44,617 nucleotides of DNA from JAVKLU01 sp031538895 (GTDB lineage: Bacteria; Pseudomonadota; Gammaproteobacteria; Burkholderiales; Burkholderiaceae): contig JAVKLU010000055.1 of the NCBI GenBank assembly GCA_031538895.1, forward strand, positions 1 through 44,617. Reading direction: 5' to 3'. A program made the position numbers and the translations under genes. The notes under the pieces were generated by a model, which ran no database searches, was not told the DNA's origin, and worked only from the letters and a program-made list of their open reading frames with translations. Positions 24,783 through 33,492 of this stretch are shown one piece after another; within the stretch, counting starts at the first letter, position 1; every line of letters begins with the position of its first letter.

Positions 24783-25610
24783 TCACTGCCGAATTTCCGT
24801 GCCAATCGCCTCGTCGCTGACCAGTAGGCGCAAAATAACGTGCGGTTCGCGACCATCGGCAATGTGAACTGATTGCACACCTCCTCGAGCGACCTCTAGG
24901 GCGGCGGCAATCTTGGGCAACATGCCCCCATAAATCACTTTAGCGTCAATCAAACGTGCAATCGCCGCACCATCCAAATGCGCTAACAGCGCGCCTTTTG
25001 CATCCAACACGCCACTGATATTGCTGATCATCACTAATTTGTGCGCAGACAAAGCACAGGCCAATTGCCCGCACACGGCGTCGGCGTTAATGTTGTAAAC
25101 CTGCCCCGCCGCGTCTTGCGCGATCGACGACACCACTGGAATATAGCCTGCGTTTAACAGTGTAAAAATCACATGCGGATTAACCTGAGTGACCTCGCCC
25201 ACAAAACCTAAATCATGCGCCGCATTTAATTTTTGCGCGCAAAACAATTGACCATCTCGACCACTGACCCCAACAGCGCGGCCACCCACCGACTGAATCA
25301 AACCCACCAAATGTTGCTGCACTTCGCCGACCAGTACCCATTGCGCCACTTGTAAAGTCGTCGCATCAGTTTTGCGCATACCGTCGATGAACTCGCTGTG
25401 ATGGCCAATTTTTGCCAAAGCGGCATCAATCTGTGGCCCGCCACCATGAACCAATAACGGTCGAACACCCCATTGTTGTAATTGCACCAAGTCGCGCATC
25501 ATGCCCATTTGTAACTCGGGATCGGTCATCGCATTGCCGCCATATTTGATCACGACAATCTGCCCGATCAAAGCATCTAACAAAGTTTTATGCGGAATAA
25601 AAGCATTCAT
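24783..25610 (-). CDS. argB: Acetylglutamate kinase
   Basis: ArgB phosphorylates N-acetylglutamate in arginine synthesis. The 275-residue protein has IVVIKYGGNAM at the start, LLVHGGGPQIDAAL, GMRKTDATTL and VSGRDGQLF, and ends with GAALEVARGGVQSVHIADGR-type sequence. It is slightly shorter than the roughly 295 residues usual in betaproteobacteria. It follows trmB by 36 bases on the same strand, and its 3' end faces the tRNA-Arg gene across 18 bases. Confidence 0.95.
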   Translation of the reverse strand: MNAFIPHKTLLDALIGQIVVIKYGGNAMTDPELQMGMMRDLVQLQQWGVRPLLVHGGGPQIDAALAKIGHHSEFIDGMRKTDATTLQVAQWVLVGEVQQHLVGLIQSVGGRAVGVSGRDGQLFCAQKLNAAHDLGFVGEVTQVNPHVIFTLLNAGYIPVVSSIAQDAAGQVYNINADAVCGQLACALSAHKLVMISNISGVLDAKGALLAHLDGAAIARLIDAKVIYGGMLPKIAAALEVARGGVQSVHIADGREPHVILRLLVSDEAIGTEIRQ

Positions 25611-25646
25611 GTTGTTTGATAAAGTTGTATAAAACTCTGCTCACCA

Positions 25647-26339
25647 TTACTTTTTGTACGAGATCAGATCAAAAATTCGATGTCCCAGTTTGACCCCACG
25701 ACGTTCAAATTTGGTTTCAGGACGCGCGTGTGGCGGCACGTTGGGCCGCGAGACAAAATCACCGGCAGAAAAATCGACATTCGCCCTAAAGTCGGCGCGT
25801 ATCGTGTCGGCATACTCTGCCCAGTCAGTCGCGCAATGCACAAAACCGCCAACACACAATTTTTGCGACAACACCACCAGCATCGCGGGATTGATCAAGC
25901 GTCTTTTGTGATGCCGTTTTTTAGGCCAAGGATCGGGGAAAAAGATATGCACGCCAGCGAGTGCGCCATCGGGAATCATTTGCTTCAAGGCTTCGACTGC
26001 ATCGTGTTCAATAATTTTGAGATTGCTCAATTGCTGCGCTTCAATCAATTGCAACAAATGAGCGACGCCGGGTTTATGGACTTCAAGCGCGAGAAAATTA
26101 AATTCTGAACGTTCGCCTGCGATCTGTGCAGTAGTATCGCCCATGCCAGAACCGATTTCCAGAATAACTGGCGCGATGCGATCAAAATGCTGCCCCCACT
26201 GCGCCATCGTTGGCGCAAAGGGAATTTGATAGCGCGGACTTAATTGCGCGAGGGCTTGGCGACGTGCAGCACCCATCGGGCCACTACGCAAAACAAATGA
26301 TTTAATCCCCGAACGGGGTGGGATCACAGATTCAGTCAT
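25647..26339 (-). CDS. trmB: tRNA (guanine-N7-)-methyltransferase
   Basis: TrmB makes m7G46 in tRNA using SAM. The 230-residue protein shows LEIGSGMGDTTAQIA (SAM motif I), LALEVHKPGVAHLL, VHIFFPDPWPKKRHHKRRLI (family signature) and a C-terminal TKFERRGVKLGHRIFDL. The start MTESVIPPRSGIKSF at 26337-26339 matches the family N-terminus; an open frame continues 81 codons further upstream through the divergent HAD gene and is rejected. Confidence 0.95.
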   Translation of the reverse strand: MTESVIPPRSGIKSFVLRSGPMGAARRQALAQLSPRYQIPFAPTMAQWGQHFDRIAPVILEIGSGMGDTTAQIAGERSEFNFLALEVHKPGVAHLLQLIEAQQLSNLKIIEHDAVEALKQMIPDGALAGVHIFFPDPWPKKRHHKRRLINPAMLVVLSQKLCVGGFVHCATDWAEYADTIRADFRANVDFSAGDFVSRPNVPPHARPETKFERRGVKLGHRIFDLISYKK

Positions 26340-26373
26340 TAAATTGATTGACAAAATACGGCATAAAAAAACG

Positions 26374-27021
26374 ATGTTCAAAGTATTAGTGTTCGACTGG
26401 GATGGAACCCTATTTAATTCTGACAATCCGACGGTGGAGTGTATCCTTGACACTTGTAGCGCACTCAAGTGGGTTTTGCCCGAACGCGCCGCCATACAGT
26501 ACCTCAGTGGTTTGAGCGTTGAGCACATCGTGCAAGCGTTATTTCCGAGTGCCGACGCAGAAAATATAACGCGCTTTACCACCCTGTTTGATCATTTGTA
26601 CGCCGATTACGCCAAAAACAGGGGTCTATTTCCTGGTATTCCGGCACTACTCAAAACACTGAAAACGCACAATTTTCAATTGGCAATTGCCACAGGGAAA
26701 CCCTACTTCAGTCTTGAATCTGCGCTCAAACATTGTGGCATCGAGCACTTGTTTGACTGTACGCGCAGCGCCGATCAAACGCGCTCCAAACCTGATCCGA
26801 TGATGCTCGAACAAATTGCGACGCAATTGAACGTCACACCCAGACAAATGGTCATGATTGGCGACACGAGCTTTGATATGGAAATGGCGCATAAGGCCGG
26901 ATGTGCCGCCATTGGCGTGTCATACGGCGCGCACTCGGCCGAACTCTTGACCCGCTACCCCCATCACATTATTGTTCCCGACGTGGCGAGCTTGGCGCGC
27001 TATTTGATGAGTGTTCGTTAA
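26374..27021 (+). CDS. HAD-superfamily phosphatase (phosphoglycolate-phosphatase-like)
   Basis: The 215-residue protein is a HAD-IA hydrolase: motif I VLVFDWDGTLFNS at the start, motif II IATGKP, motif III near TRSKPDPMMLEQIA, and motif IV MIGDTSFDMEMAHKAG. A small helical cap lies between motifs I and II. It resembles Gph-type phosphatases, but substrates in this group vary. The ATG at 26374 gives the canonical MFKVLVFDWD; a start 10 codons upstream is unlikely. Only 34 bases separate it from the divergent trmB start. Confidence 0.85.
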   Translation: MFKVLVFDWDGTLFNSDNPTVECILDTCSALKWVLPERAAIQYLSGLSVEHIVQALFPSADAENITRFTTLFDHLYADYAKNRGLFPGIPALLKTLKTHNFQLAIATGKPYFSLESALKHCGIEHLFDCTRSADQTRSKPDPMMLEQIATQLNVTPRQMVMIGDTSFDMEMAHKAGCAAIGVSYGAHSAELLTRYPHHIIVPDVASLARYLMSVR

Positions 27022-27099
27022 CGCCGAATCTTGTCTCGCCACAAAGTCAAAATCACTGCGCTTATTAAGAATGATCGCTCTTATTAAAAATGGCCACTC
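27022..27099. other. Short convergent gap with degenerate repeat
   Basis: The 78 bases between the HAD stop and the TauE/SafE stop contain imperfect copies of a GCTCTTATTAAGAATG-like unit. No clear terminator hairpin is visible. Confidence 0.35.
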
Positions 27100-27903
27100 T
27101 TAGCGAACCGCGCGCCACAACATATAACTGGCCAAGGCGTACAAAATCATCGCAAAAATTCTTTTTAAGATGGGTACCGGCAAGCGATGCGCGGCCTTCG
27201 CACCAAAATGCGCGGCCAACATGCTGCTAATCACAATCACCACCACGGCGGGCACATAGATATAACCCAAAGACCCCGCAGGCAAGCCCGTCACATTCCA
27301 GCCGTGATAAATATACGAAATTGATCCACTGAGCGCAATTGGGAATCCCATCGTCGAACTGGTAGCAATGGCCGTGCGCATCGCAACATTACACCACACC
27401 AAAAAAGGCACGGTCATCGCGCCGCCGCCTGCACCGACAATGCTTGAAACAATTCCAATTGCCGATGTGACCGCCAGCAAAGCGCCCGTTGACGGCACTT
27501 GCCGCGCGCTTGTGGGCTTTTTATTTAACAAAGTTTGCGTCGCTGAAAATATCGCGAACAGTCCAAATAAAAAAGCCATCAAGCGACTGTTCAGATAAGT
27601 TGACATCAGTGGACCTAACCACGAACCCAAGATCATCCCCGGCACCAAGCGCCACACCAAACGCCCATTGATCGCCCCATGCTGATAATGCGAGCGCATC
27701 GAGGCTAAAGACGTGAAGGTAATGGTCGATAAGGCGGTCGCAATGGCCATGTGGGTCAGGTATTCGGGCGGAAAACCCCACACACCCATGAAGTAGGCCA
27801 TGAAGGGCACCAAAACCAAACCGCCGCCGACTCCCAACAAACCGGCGATAAATCCCGCCCCAAGACCCAGCACCAATAAGGCGATCAATGAGAACAAATC
27901 CAT
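27100..27903 (-). CDS. TauE/SafE-family membrane exporter
   Basis: The 267-residue protein has about eight membrane segments in two related halves. The first has LGLGAGFIAGLLGVGGGLVLVPF (residues 12-34), the signature loop of the TauE/SafE family (DUF81). The second repeats it as IVSSIVGAGGGAMTVPFLV. Family members export sulfite, sulfoacetate or other small anions; the substrate is unknown here. The start at 27901-27903 is chosen because longer in-frame starts run into the 6S RNA gene. A perfect 30-base palindrome lies about 40 bases upstream of the start. Confidence 0.88.
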   Translation of the reverse strand: MDLFSLIALLVLGLGAGFIAGLLGVGGGLVLVPFMAYFMGVWGFPPEYLTHMAIATALSTITFTSLASMRSHYQHGAINGRLVWRLVPGMILGSWLGPLMSTYLNSRLMAFLFGLFAIFSATQTLLNKKPTSARQVPSTGALLAVTSAIGIVSSIVGAGGGAMTVPFLVWCNVAMRTAIATSSTMGFPIALSGSISYIYHGWNVTGLPAGSLGYIYVPAVVVIVISSMLAAHFGAKAAHRLPVPILKRIFAMILYALASYMLWRAVR

Positions 27904-27943
27904 AGCGAAAAATAATTGAGGATATAAAAGCGCAGAAAATAAA

Positions 27944-27973
27944 AACCGCTGCAACTGTACAGTTGCAGCGGTT
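27944..27973 (-). terminator. Perfect 15+15 bp palindrome with U-tract, probable terminator
   Basis: AACCGCTGCAACTGT is followed with no spacer by its exact reverse complement. On the minus strand the stem is followed by TTTTATTTTC, so it would end transcription coming from the 6S RNA gene. On the plus strand the flank is TTAAATA, so it is unlikely to work rightward. It sits between ssrS and the TauE/SafE start and could also act on the latter's leader. Confidence 0.7.
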
Positions 27974-28027
27974 AAATAACGCATGACTCCTGACACATGA
28001 AAATGACCGCTGGTCAGGTCTGAAAAA

Positions 28028-28196
28028 AGTGCCCCGCCTGTGCCGTTAGCCCTATCCCAAACCCGAAGGTTCAAGGCTGTTGCGGCAAGTGAATTTCGGG
28101 TTCATCGGACTAGCGACGCTCACTCCCATTCACTATATGAGCAACAAAAGTTAATATCGGTTCAGAATACAAGCCATCGCGAACACCGCAGGGCGT
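28028..28196 (-). ncRNA. ssrS: 6S RNA
   Basis: 6S RNA binds housekeeping RNA polymerase in stationary phase. The minus strand carries TGAACCGATATT near the 5' end (E. coli: TGAGCCGATATTT) and CCTTGAACCTTCGGGTT, GGCTAACGGCACAGGCGG near the 3' end (E. coli: CCTTGAACC, GGTTACAGCCTGCGGCGG). The ends close with a 7-bp stem, GCCCTGC (28194-28188) with GCGGGGC (28037-28031). A near-consensus promoter lies just upstream and TTTTTT follows the 3' end. The predicted length is about 170 nucleotides; the exact ends are estimates to within a few bases. In many proteobacteria a formyltetrahydrofolate cyclo-ligase gene follows; here it is a TauE/SafE gene. Confidence 0.9.
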
Positions 28197-28200
28197 CCGC

Positions 28201-28228
28201 ATTGTACGCGCGCGGCATCTTCTGTCAA
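28201..28228 (-). promoter_or_regulatory. 6S RNA promoter
   Basis: On the minus strand, TTGACA (28228-28223) is separated by 16 bases from TACAAT (28206-28201). A transcription start about 7 bases downstream fits the predicted 6S RNA 5' end. This is the best sigma-70 promoter I can see in the window. Confidence 0.8.
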
Positions 28229-28347
28229 CCACCACCACAATCACCATAACCACGTATCGGCTTTGTCGCACACATTCCTAAAAATCGCTTCTTTTCGCGC
28301 GGCCCTTCATAATCCAGTTCTGTGTTTTTAAATATTATTTTTTCGTA
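28229..28347. other. Space between the divergent 6S RNA promoter and ftsK
   Basis: This short stretch must contain the ftsK promoter and leader. An AT-rich run (TTTTTAAATATTATTTTTTC) lies just before the ftsK ATG. No Shine-Dalgarno and no RNA motif is visible. Confidence 0.35.
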
Positions 28348-30669
28348 ATGAAATTGACCCACCCTAAGAAATTGGCCCTACCTACCTCAGCCCAAAGCCG
28401 CTCTGATCGGATCATGCGCGAAATTCGCTGGTTGTTTATTTTGCTCTTATTAAGTTTTTATATCGCCGCACTACTCTCTTACAACCCTGTTGATAGCGCG
28501 TGGTCGCGCGTGGCGGCGGATGATGCGATGATCAAAAACTGGGGCGGCGTTTTGGGCGCGTATGTCGCCGACATCGCCTTATATTTATTTGGCCGCTCAG
28601 CCTGGTGGACTGTTTTTGGTATCACTTTAAGCGTCTTGCACCATTACTGGACTTTGCGCCAAGCGATTCGCCATCCCGAACATTCCGCCGCCGCGCCGCA
28701 TCGTGCGACTCGCATTATTGGATTTGTCTTGCTCATGATGGGCAGCGTGATCATAGAATTTTTCAGCAAAGATTCGATCGATTTGCCTTTTGGTCACGGC
28801 GGCTTGTCCGGTTATTTGTTAGGTCATCACTTGCACCGTTTCATCAGTTTTTATCCCACCATCGGTCTGGCCTTCGCGCTGTGGCTAATGGGCATGAGTT
28901 TATTCATTCAAGTTTCTTGGTTACGCCTTGCTGAAGCCATCGGTAATGTGGTCGAATGGCTGGGCAATTACGTTTTGACGCGCTGGCAAACTTGGCGTGA
29001 TCGACGTTTAGGAGAATCCGCCGCCGCGCAACGCGAAACTCAAGTTCGGATTGAACGCGCGCGCATCAGCGACGCCGACGAAGTCGCCATCATCGCGCCG
29101 CCGCCAGAAACCGAATTACCCAAAATCACCCAACAACGGATTCAAGCGCGGGTGCAAGCAGAAAAACAAGACACGCTTTTTGTGAATACGGCGTCTTTAC
29201 CACCCTTGCATTTGCTCGATCCGATTAAACCGTCGCTCGAAACGGTGAGCAAAGAGCACATCGAATTAACTTCGCGTTTGATCGAACGTAAATTGGCCGA
29301 GTTTGGCGTGACGATCAAAGTCATCACCGCACAACCTGGGCCCGTGATCACGCGCTATGAAATTGAACCCGCCTCCGGTGTCAAAGGCAGCCAAGTCGTC
29401 AACCTCGCCCGCGATTTAGCGCGCGCACTGTCCTTGACCAGCATTCGCGTAGTCGAAACCATCCCGGGCAAAAATTTCATGGGACTGGAATTACCCAATC
29501 CCAAACGCAATGCGGTGCAACTGGCCGAAATCATTTCTTCGGCAACTTACAACGCCAGCGCGTCAATGCTCACCATGGCCTTGGGTAAAGACATCGCGGG
29601 CAGTCCCATTGTTGCGGATCTGGCACGTATGCCGCATTTACTGGTCGCGGGGACGACAGGATCAGGAAAATCGGTTGGGATTAACGCGATGATTTTGTCC
29701 TTGCTATACAAAGCAACTGAAGAACAAGTGCGCTTGATTTTGATCGACCCAAAAATGTTGGAAATGGCGTCTTATGAAGACATTCCACACTTAATCGCGC
29801 CAGTGGTTACCGACATGCGACAAGCGGCCAATGCGCTCAATTGGTGCGTCGGCGAGATGGAACGCCGCTATCGTTTGATGTCCAAATTGGGCGTGCGCAA
29901 TTTGGCGGGCTATAACCAAAAAATCAGCGCCGCGCGCCAGGGCGATCATCCTCTGACCAATCCATTTTCACTCACCCCTGATACGCCAGAGCCGCTAGAA
30001 ACCTTGCCGCACATCGTGATTGTGATTGATGAACTGGCCGATTTAATCATGGTCATCGGCAAAAAAATTGAAGAGTTAATTGCGCGGATTGCGCAAAAAG
30101 CGCGCGCCGCTGGCATACATTTAATTTTGGCGACGCAACGCCCATCGGTTGATGTGATTACGGGTTTGATTAAAGCCAACGTCCCAACACGAATGGCGTT
30201 TCAAGTATCCAGCAAAATTGATTCTCGAACCATCTTGGATCAAATGGGCGCCGAATCTTTATTAGGCATGGGTGACATGTTGTACCTGCCCCCCGGAACA
30301 GGTTTGCCACAACGCGTGCACGGCGCCTTTGTGTCGGACGAAGAAGTCTTGCGCGTCGTTGAGTACTTAAAACAAAAAGGGCCGCCGCAATATATCGAAG
30401 GCGTTTTAGAAGGCGGCACGGGAGACGATGACGCCGGTCAAAGCGGTATTGGCGATGGCGTTGACGGTGAAAAAGATCCGCTGTATGACGAAGCAGTTGA
30501 TCTGGTCTTGAAAAGCCGGCGCGCGTCGATTTCGTTTGTGCAACAAAAATTACGCATCGGCTACAACCGCTCGGCGCGACTTCTCGAGCAAATGGAAAAC
30601 TCGGGCTTGATCACTTCGATGCAAAGCAATGGTCAGCGCCAAGTCATCGCATCAGGCGACACCCAATGA
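28348..30669 (+). CDS. ftsK: DNA translocase FtsK
   Basis: FtsK couples division to chromosome segregation. The 773-residue protein has an N-terminal part with about four to five membrane segments (RWLFILLLLSFYIAALLSYN onward, to about residue 200), a short charged linker, and a motor: VAGTTGSGKSVGINAM Walker A (about residue 434), HIVIVIDELADLIM Walker B (about 553) and LATQRPSVDVITGLIKANVP. The C-terminal gamma domain (about 710-773, YDEAVDLVLKSRRASISFVQ) reads KOPS sites. It lacks the very long linker of E. coli FtsK, which is usual outside enterics. Its stop overlaps the next ATG by four bases. Confidence 0.97.
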   Translation: MKLTHPKKLALPTSAQSRSDRIMREIRWLFILLLLSFYIAALLSYNPVDSAWSRVAADDAMIKNWGGVLGAYVADIALYLFGRSAWWTVFGITLSVLHHYWTLRQAIRHPEHSAAAPHRATRIIGFVLLMMGSVIIEFFSKDSIDLPFGHGGLSGYLLGHHLHRFISFYPTIGLAFALWLMGMSLFIQVSWLRLAEAIGNVVEWLGNYVLTRWQTWRDRRLGESAAAQRETQVRIERARISDADEVAIIAPPPETELPKITQQRIQARVQAEKQDTLFVNTASLPPLHLLDPIKPSLETVSKEHIELTSRLIERKLAEFGVTIKVITAQPGPVITRYEIEPASGVKGSQVVNLARDLARALSLTSIRVVETIPGKNFMGLELPNPKRNAVQLAEIISSATYNASASMLTMALGKDIAGSPIVADLARMPHLLVAGTTGSGKSVGINAMILSLLYKATEEQVRLILIDPKMLEMASYEDIPHLIAPVVTDMRQAANALNWCVGEMERRYRLMSKLGVRNLAGYNQKISAARQGDHPLTNPFSLTPDTPEPLETLPHIVIVIDELADLIMVIGKKIEELIARIAQKARAAGIHLILATQRPSVDVITGLIKANVPTRMAFQVSSKIDSRTILDQMGAESLLGMGDMLYLPPGTGLPQRVHGAFVSDEEVLRVVEYLKQKGPPQYIEGVLEGGTGDDDAGQSGIGDGVDGEKDPLYDEAVDLVLKSRRASISFVQQKLRIGYNRSARLLEQMENSGLITSMQSNGQRQVIASGDTQ

Positions 30670-31634
30670 TGATCAAACCGCCCTCGGCAAAGAAGCGCGC
30701 CCCTGCTGCATCAAAAACTACCACATCAAAAACTGCCGCAGTCGTACCCAGGGTCACGCCCACAGCCGCGCTAACAGAAAAATCGCTTTCTGCGCCCCGT
30801 AGCAGTGCACAACGCGCGGTGCAACATCGGACGCATCAGACCGCGCGTCATTTTGGCGACACCTTGACATTCTGTAGCCTGGGTAGCGGCAGTGAAGGCA
30901 ATGCGCTGCTCGTCGCGTATCAAAATACGTTAATCATGGTTGATTGTGGATTCAAGATCAGCGCAATCCGTGACCGTTTGGCACGCCATCAATTGCGCCC
31001 CGAAGATTTAAGTGCGATTTTTGTCACGCACGAACATCAAGACCATTTGGGCGGTGTCGCATCGCTGGCACGTATCGGCAAAGTACCGATTTTTGGCAGT
31101 CGTGGCACTTTAAAAAATGTCAAATCCACGCAAGCATTACGCATACATTTTTGTCAAGACGAACAAGTCAAAACCATCGGCGCGCTACAGCTCACCCCAT
31201 TCTCAGTGCCTCATGACGCCAACGAACCCCTGCAAGTAGTCATCAGCGCCGGCGAAGGTGAAGCAAAGCGTAGTCTTGGCGTGATTACCGACGCCGGCCA
31301 CGTCTCGCCCCATATGGTGAAAAGTCTGAGTTCCTGTCACGCGCTGTACGTCGAATTCAATCACGACCCGCTGCTGCTGCGCCATTCCAGCTATCCGCCA
31401 CGACTGCGTGCGCGCATCGCCGGCAACTACGGGCATTTAAGCAACCAACAAGCGGTGAAATTGCTGCACGCGCTACCCGTGCCCAAACCTCTCACCTTGA
31501 TCGCCGCGCACTTGAGTAAAAAAACCAACTCTCCTGAAAAAGTTCACGAAGCCCTGCACGAATATTTAACGCAACACCCCAGCACACTGGTCATCGCCAA
31601 TCAAGAAACGGGATTTGATTGGATGACCGTTTAA
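30666..31634 (+). CDS. MBL-fold metallo-hydrolase (WalJ/YycJ-like)
   Basis: The 322-residue protein is a metallo-beta-lactamase-fold hydrolase. The core starts with LTFCSLGSGSEGNALLVAY (about residue 68) and has the zinc motif FVTHEHQDHLGGVASL (HxHxDH) and a later YVEFNHDPLLL and LSNQQAVKLL. The opening GSGSxGN is typical of the YycJ-type exonuclease-like family. The first 65 residues are a lysine/alanine/threonine-rich tail of low complexity, containing a 15-bp tandem duplication (SKTTTSKTAA). It starts at an ATGA overlap with ftsK, so translation is coupled. Its substrate is not known. Confidence 0.85.
   Translation: MMIKPPSAKKRAPAASKTTTSKTAAVVPRVTPTAALTEKSLSAPRSSAQRAVQHRTHQTARHFGDTLTFCSLGSGSEGNALLVAYQNTLIMVDCGFKISAIRDRLARHQLRPEDLSAIFVTHEHQDHLGGVASLARIGKVPIFGSRGTLKNVKSTQALRIHFCQDEQVKTIGALQLTPFSVPHDANEPLQVVISAGEGEAKRSLGVITDAGHVSPHMVKSLSSCHALYVEFNHDPLLLRHSSYPPRLRARIAGNYGHLSNQQAVKLLHALPVPKPLTLIAAHLSKKTNSPEKVHEALHEYLTQHPSTLVIANQETGFDWMTV
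30708..30737 (+). repeat. In-frame 15-bp tandem duplication in the MBL protein N-tail
   Basis: GCATCAAAAACTACC (30708-30722) is followed directly by ACATCAAAAACTGCC (30723-30737), differing at two bases. It encodes the ASKTT and TSKTA stretch in the low-complexity N-terminal tail. Confidence 0.85.
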
Positions 31635-31684
31635 TAGAATTATCTGCCCCCTTCTTTTTTAATAACTAACTTCATGGATTGTTG

Positions 31685-33349
31685 ATGAACAATATTGATG
31701 ATGTCTTTAAGCCTGAAAATAAAACCATCAAACAAATTTTTGGCGATGTTGATGCTTTCTATGAAATGCCTATTTATCAACGTCCTTATGCATGGGATAA
31801 GGAACGAGTCGAGCAACTTTGGTTTGATATTTTAGAAGCGTATCAAAATAACGCTAACGATCGCTCTGTTGATAAAAGCTATTTTTTGGGATCAATCGTT
31901 GTTATTAAAAAAGACGATTATTACGAAGTCGTTGACGGTCAACAACGCTTAACAACGCTAACGATTTTGTTCTGTACGCTGCGCGATATGAAACTTGACT
32001 TGAAGCAAAACAAAATCATTAGTAACAGCGTTACAGATTTACTCGAAGATAAGAAGCGGGTTAAGCTGACAACACACTTGAATAATCAAGCTAAATTCGA
32101 ACAAAGCGTTATCAGTGGGATCAACTTCGTGGTATCTAAAAAAGAACTGAGCGAAAATAAATTTCTTCAGACCTCGTTTTATTTCAAAAATTTAATAGAA
32201 AGGTCTCGCGATCAAGGAGATGAGTCTTTTATCAAGGATTTTGATGCTTTTATTGACTATCTACTCAACCAAACCACAATAATCCGTGTTGTGTGCTTTG
32301 ACGAAGGCTTTGCCATCAAACTTTTTACCGTCTTAAACGACCGAGGACTTGACTTAACTGCCGCCGATATCATTAAAGCGAATTTATTACAGCAGCTAAC
32401 AGACGAGCGTAAAAGAGATCAATTTATTGAAGTTTGGAAACAGATTGAGCAAACGTGCAAGTCCTTTGACGAGAGTATGCAAGGGGTTTTAAATCTGTAT
32501 CTTTACTATCTAAAAAGCGAGAACCCTCGAAAATCTTTGCAGGATGAGTTAAAAGAACAATTTAAAAACATCGATCCTCAAAAAATAATTGTCGATTTAC
32601 AAAAATTTGCTGAAAATATTGCGGGAATACTGGCATCATCTGGTGATAAAGATATTTCAATGCTAAAGTATTTGCCCCAATCTATTTATTGGAAGTCGAT
32701 CTTAGCCACGGCCAAGCAGGTCAATTACGCCGAATACGCAGAACTTAAATCCGTGATCACCAAGTACTTCTATCAAAGCTGGATTGCCGGCGGGACCGCC
32801 AATCGAATAAAACAAACTTCGTTTAATCTTCTCAAAAAAATAAAAAATAAAAAATCTGTTAACGATATTAAAAAAGTACTCCTTACAAATCTTGAAGCGT
32901 ATCCATCTTATCTAAACTCGCTATCTGAACAAAATGCTTATTGGCACAAATGGCATAAACCACTGTTGCTGTCAATTGAATACTTCCAGTCCGATGCCAA
33001 ACATTTTATTGAGCTGTCGTCCGACCTTCACACTGAGCACGTTTTACCGCAGGAGTGGAATCACAAAGGTTCAACTTGGAGTGACTACTTCTCTACAGAA
33101 ACCGCAATTCCGCTGCTTAATACCTTAGGCAATTTAACCTTACTCTCTGGGTTAAAGAATATTCGCGCAAGTAACCGCAGTTACAAAGATAAGCTTGAAA
33201 TTTATAGGGGCAAAGGGTTAGATGGGCGAACCTCGTTTGAAATCACCCAAAAAATAATGTCGGATTACCCCGTTTGGACCTCAAAATCCATTCAATCACG
33301 TCAGGAATGGATCGTATCTGAAACAAAGCGAATTCTCGATATTAAATAA
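31685..33349 (+). CDS. DUF262-DUF1524 protein, GmrSD-like type IV restriction endonuclease
   Basis: The 554-residue protein combines the two domains of the GmrS/GmrD modification-dependent restriction system in one chain. The N-terminal DUF262 part has YEMPIYQRPYAWDKERVEQL (about residues 25-45) and the nucleotide-binding YEVVDGQQRLTTLTILF (about 80-96); ALxVLNDRG-type sequence (LFTVLNDRGLDLTAADIIKA) follows. The C-terminal DUF1524 part has an HNH-like HTEHVLPQEWNHKG (about 449) and LNTLGNLTLLSGLKN. Characterised members cut phage DNA with modified cytosines; specificity here is unknown. The codon and base use is clearly AT-richer than the flanks, consistent with transfer. The ATG at 31685 is preferred to an in-frame TTG two codons upstream. 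It stands alone between housekeeping genes. Confidence 0.88.
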   Translation: MNNIDDVFKPENKTIKQIFGDVDAFYEMPIYQRPYAWDKERVEQLWFDILEAYQNNANDRSVDKSYFLGSIVVIKKDDYYEVVDGQQRLTTLTILFCTLRDMKLDLKQNKIISNSVTDLLEDKKRVKLTTHLNNQAKFEQSVISGINFVVSKKELSENKFLQTSFYFKNLIERSRDQGDESFIKDFDAFIDYLLNQTTIIRVVCFDEGFAIKLFTVLNDRGLDLTAADIIKANLLQQLTDERKRDQFIEVWKQIEQTCKSFDESMQGVLNLYLYYLKSENPRKSLQDELKEQFKNIDPQKIIVDLQKFAENIAGILASSGDKDISMLKYLPQSIYWKSILATAKQVNYAEYAELKSVITKYFYQSWIAGGTANRIKQTSFNLLKKIKNKKSVNDIKKVLLTNLEAYPSYLNSLSEQNAYWHKWHKPLLLSIEYFQSDAKHFIELSSDLHTEHVLPQEWNHKGSTWSDYFSTETAIPLLNTLGNLTLLSGLKNIRASNRSYKDKLEIYRGKGLDGRTSFEITQKIMSDYPVWTSKSIQSRQEWIVSETKRILDIK

Positions 33350-33492
33350 AGCACTTTCATCATCTCTTTGTATTCCATCCGCTCAAATAAAGTTTAGAAC
33401 ACCTGAACACCGACATCACAAGCGCGCATAAAAAAACCGCCACGATAATCGCGACGGTTTTAATTGATGACCTACAAAACTACATTCAAACA
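33350..33492. other. Convergent gap between GmrSD-like gene and dctP
   Basis: This 143-base gap lies between two convergent genes and contains the terminator at 33434-33461. Nothing else is recognisable. Confidence 0.4.
33434..33461. terminator. Bidirectional terminator
   Basis: AAAACCG and CGGTTTT arms flank an interrupted inner stem (CGAT/ATCG). The AAAA and TTTT ends give a U-tract in either direction, suited to the convergent DUF262 gene and dctP. Confidence 0.7.

Noticed and set aside
26340..26582. 81-codon upstream extension of TrmB
   Set aside because: It runs antisense through the HAD gene and does not resemble TrmB.
27904..28074. N-terminal extension of the TauE/SafE protein (about 57 residues)
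   Set aside because: It reads through the terminator and the 3' part of the 6S RNA gene; the family N-terminus begins at 27903.
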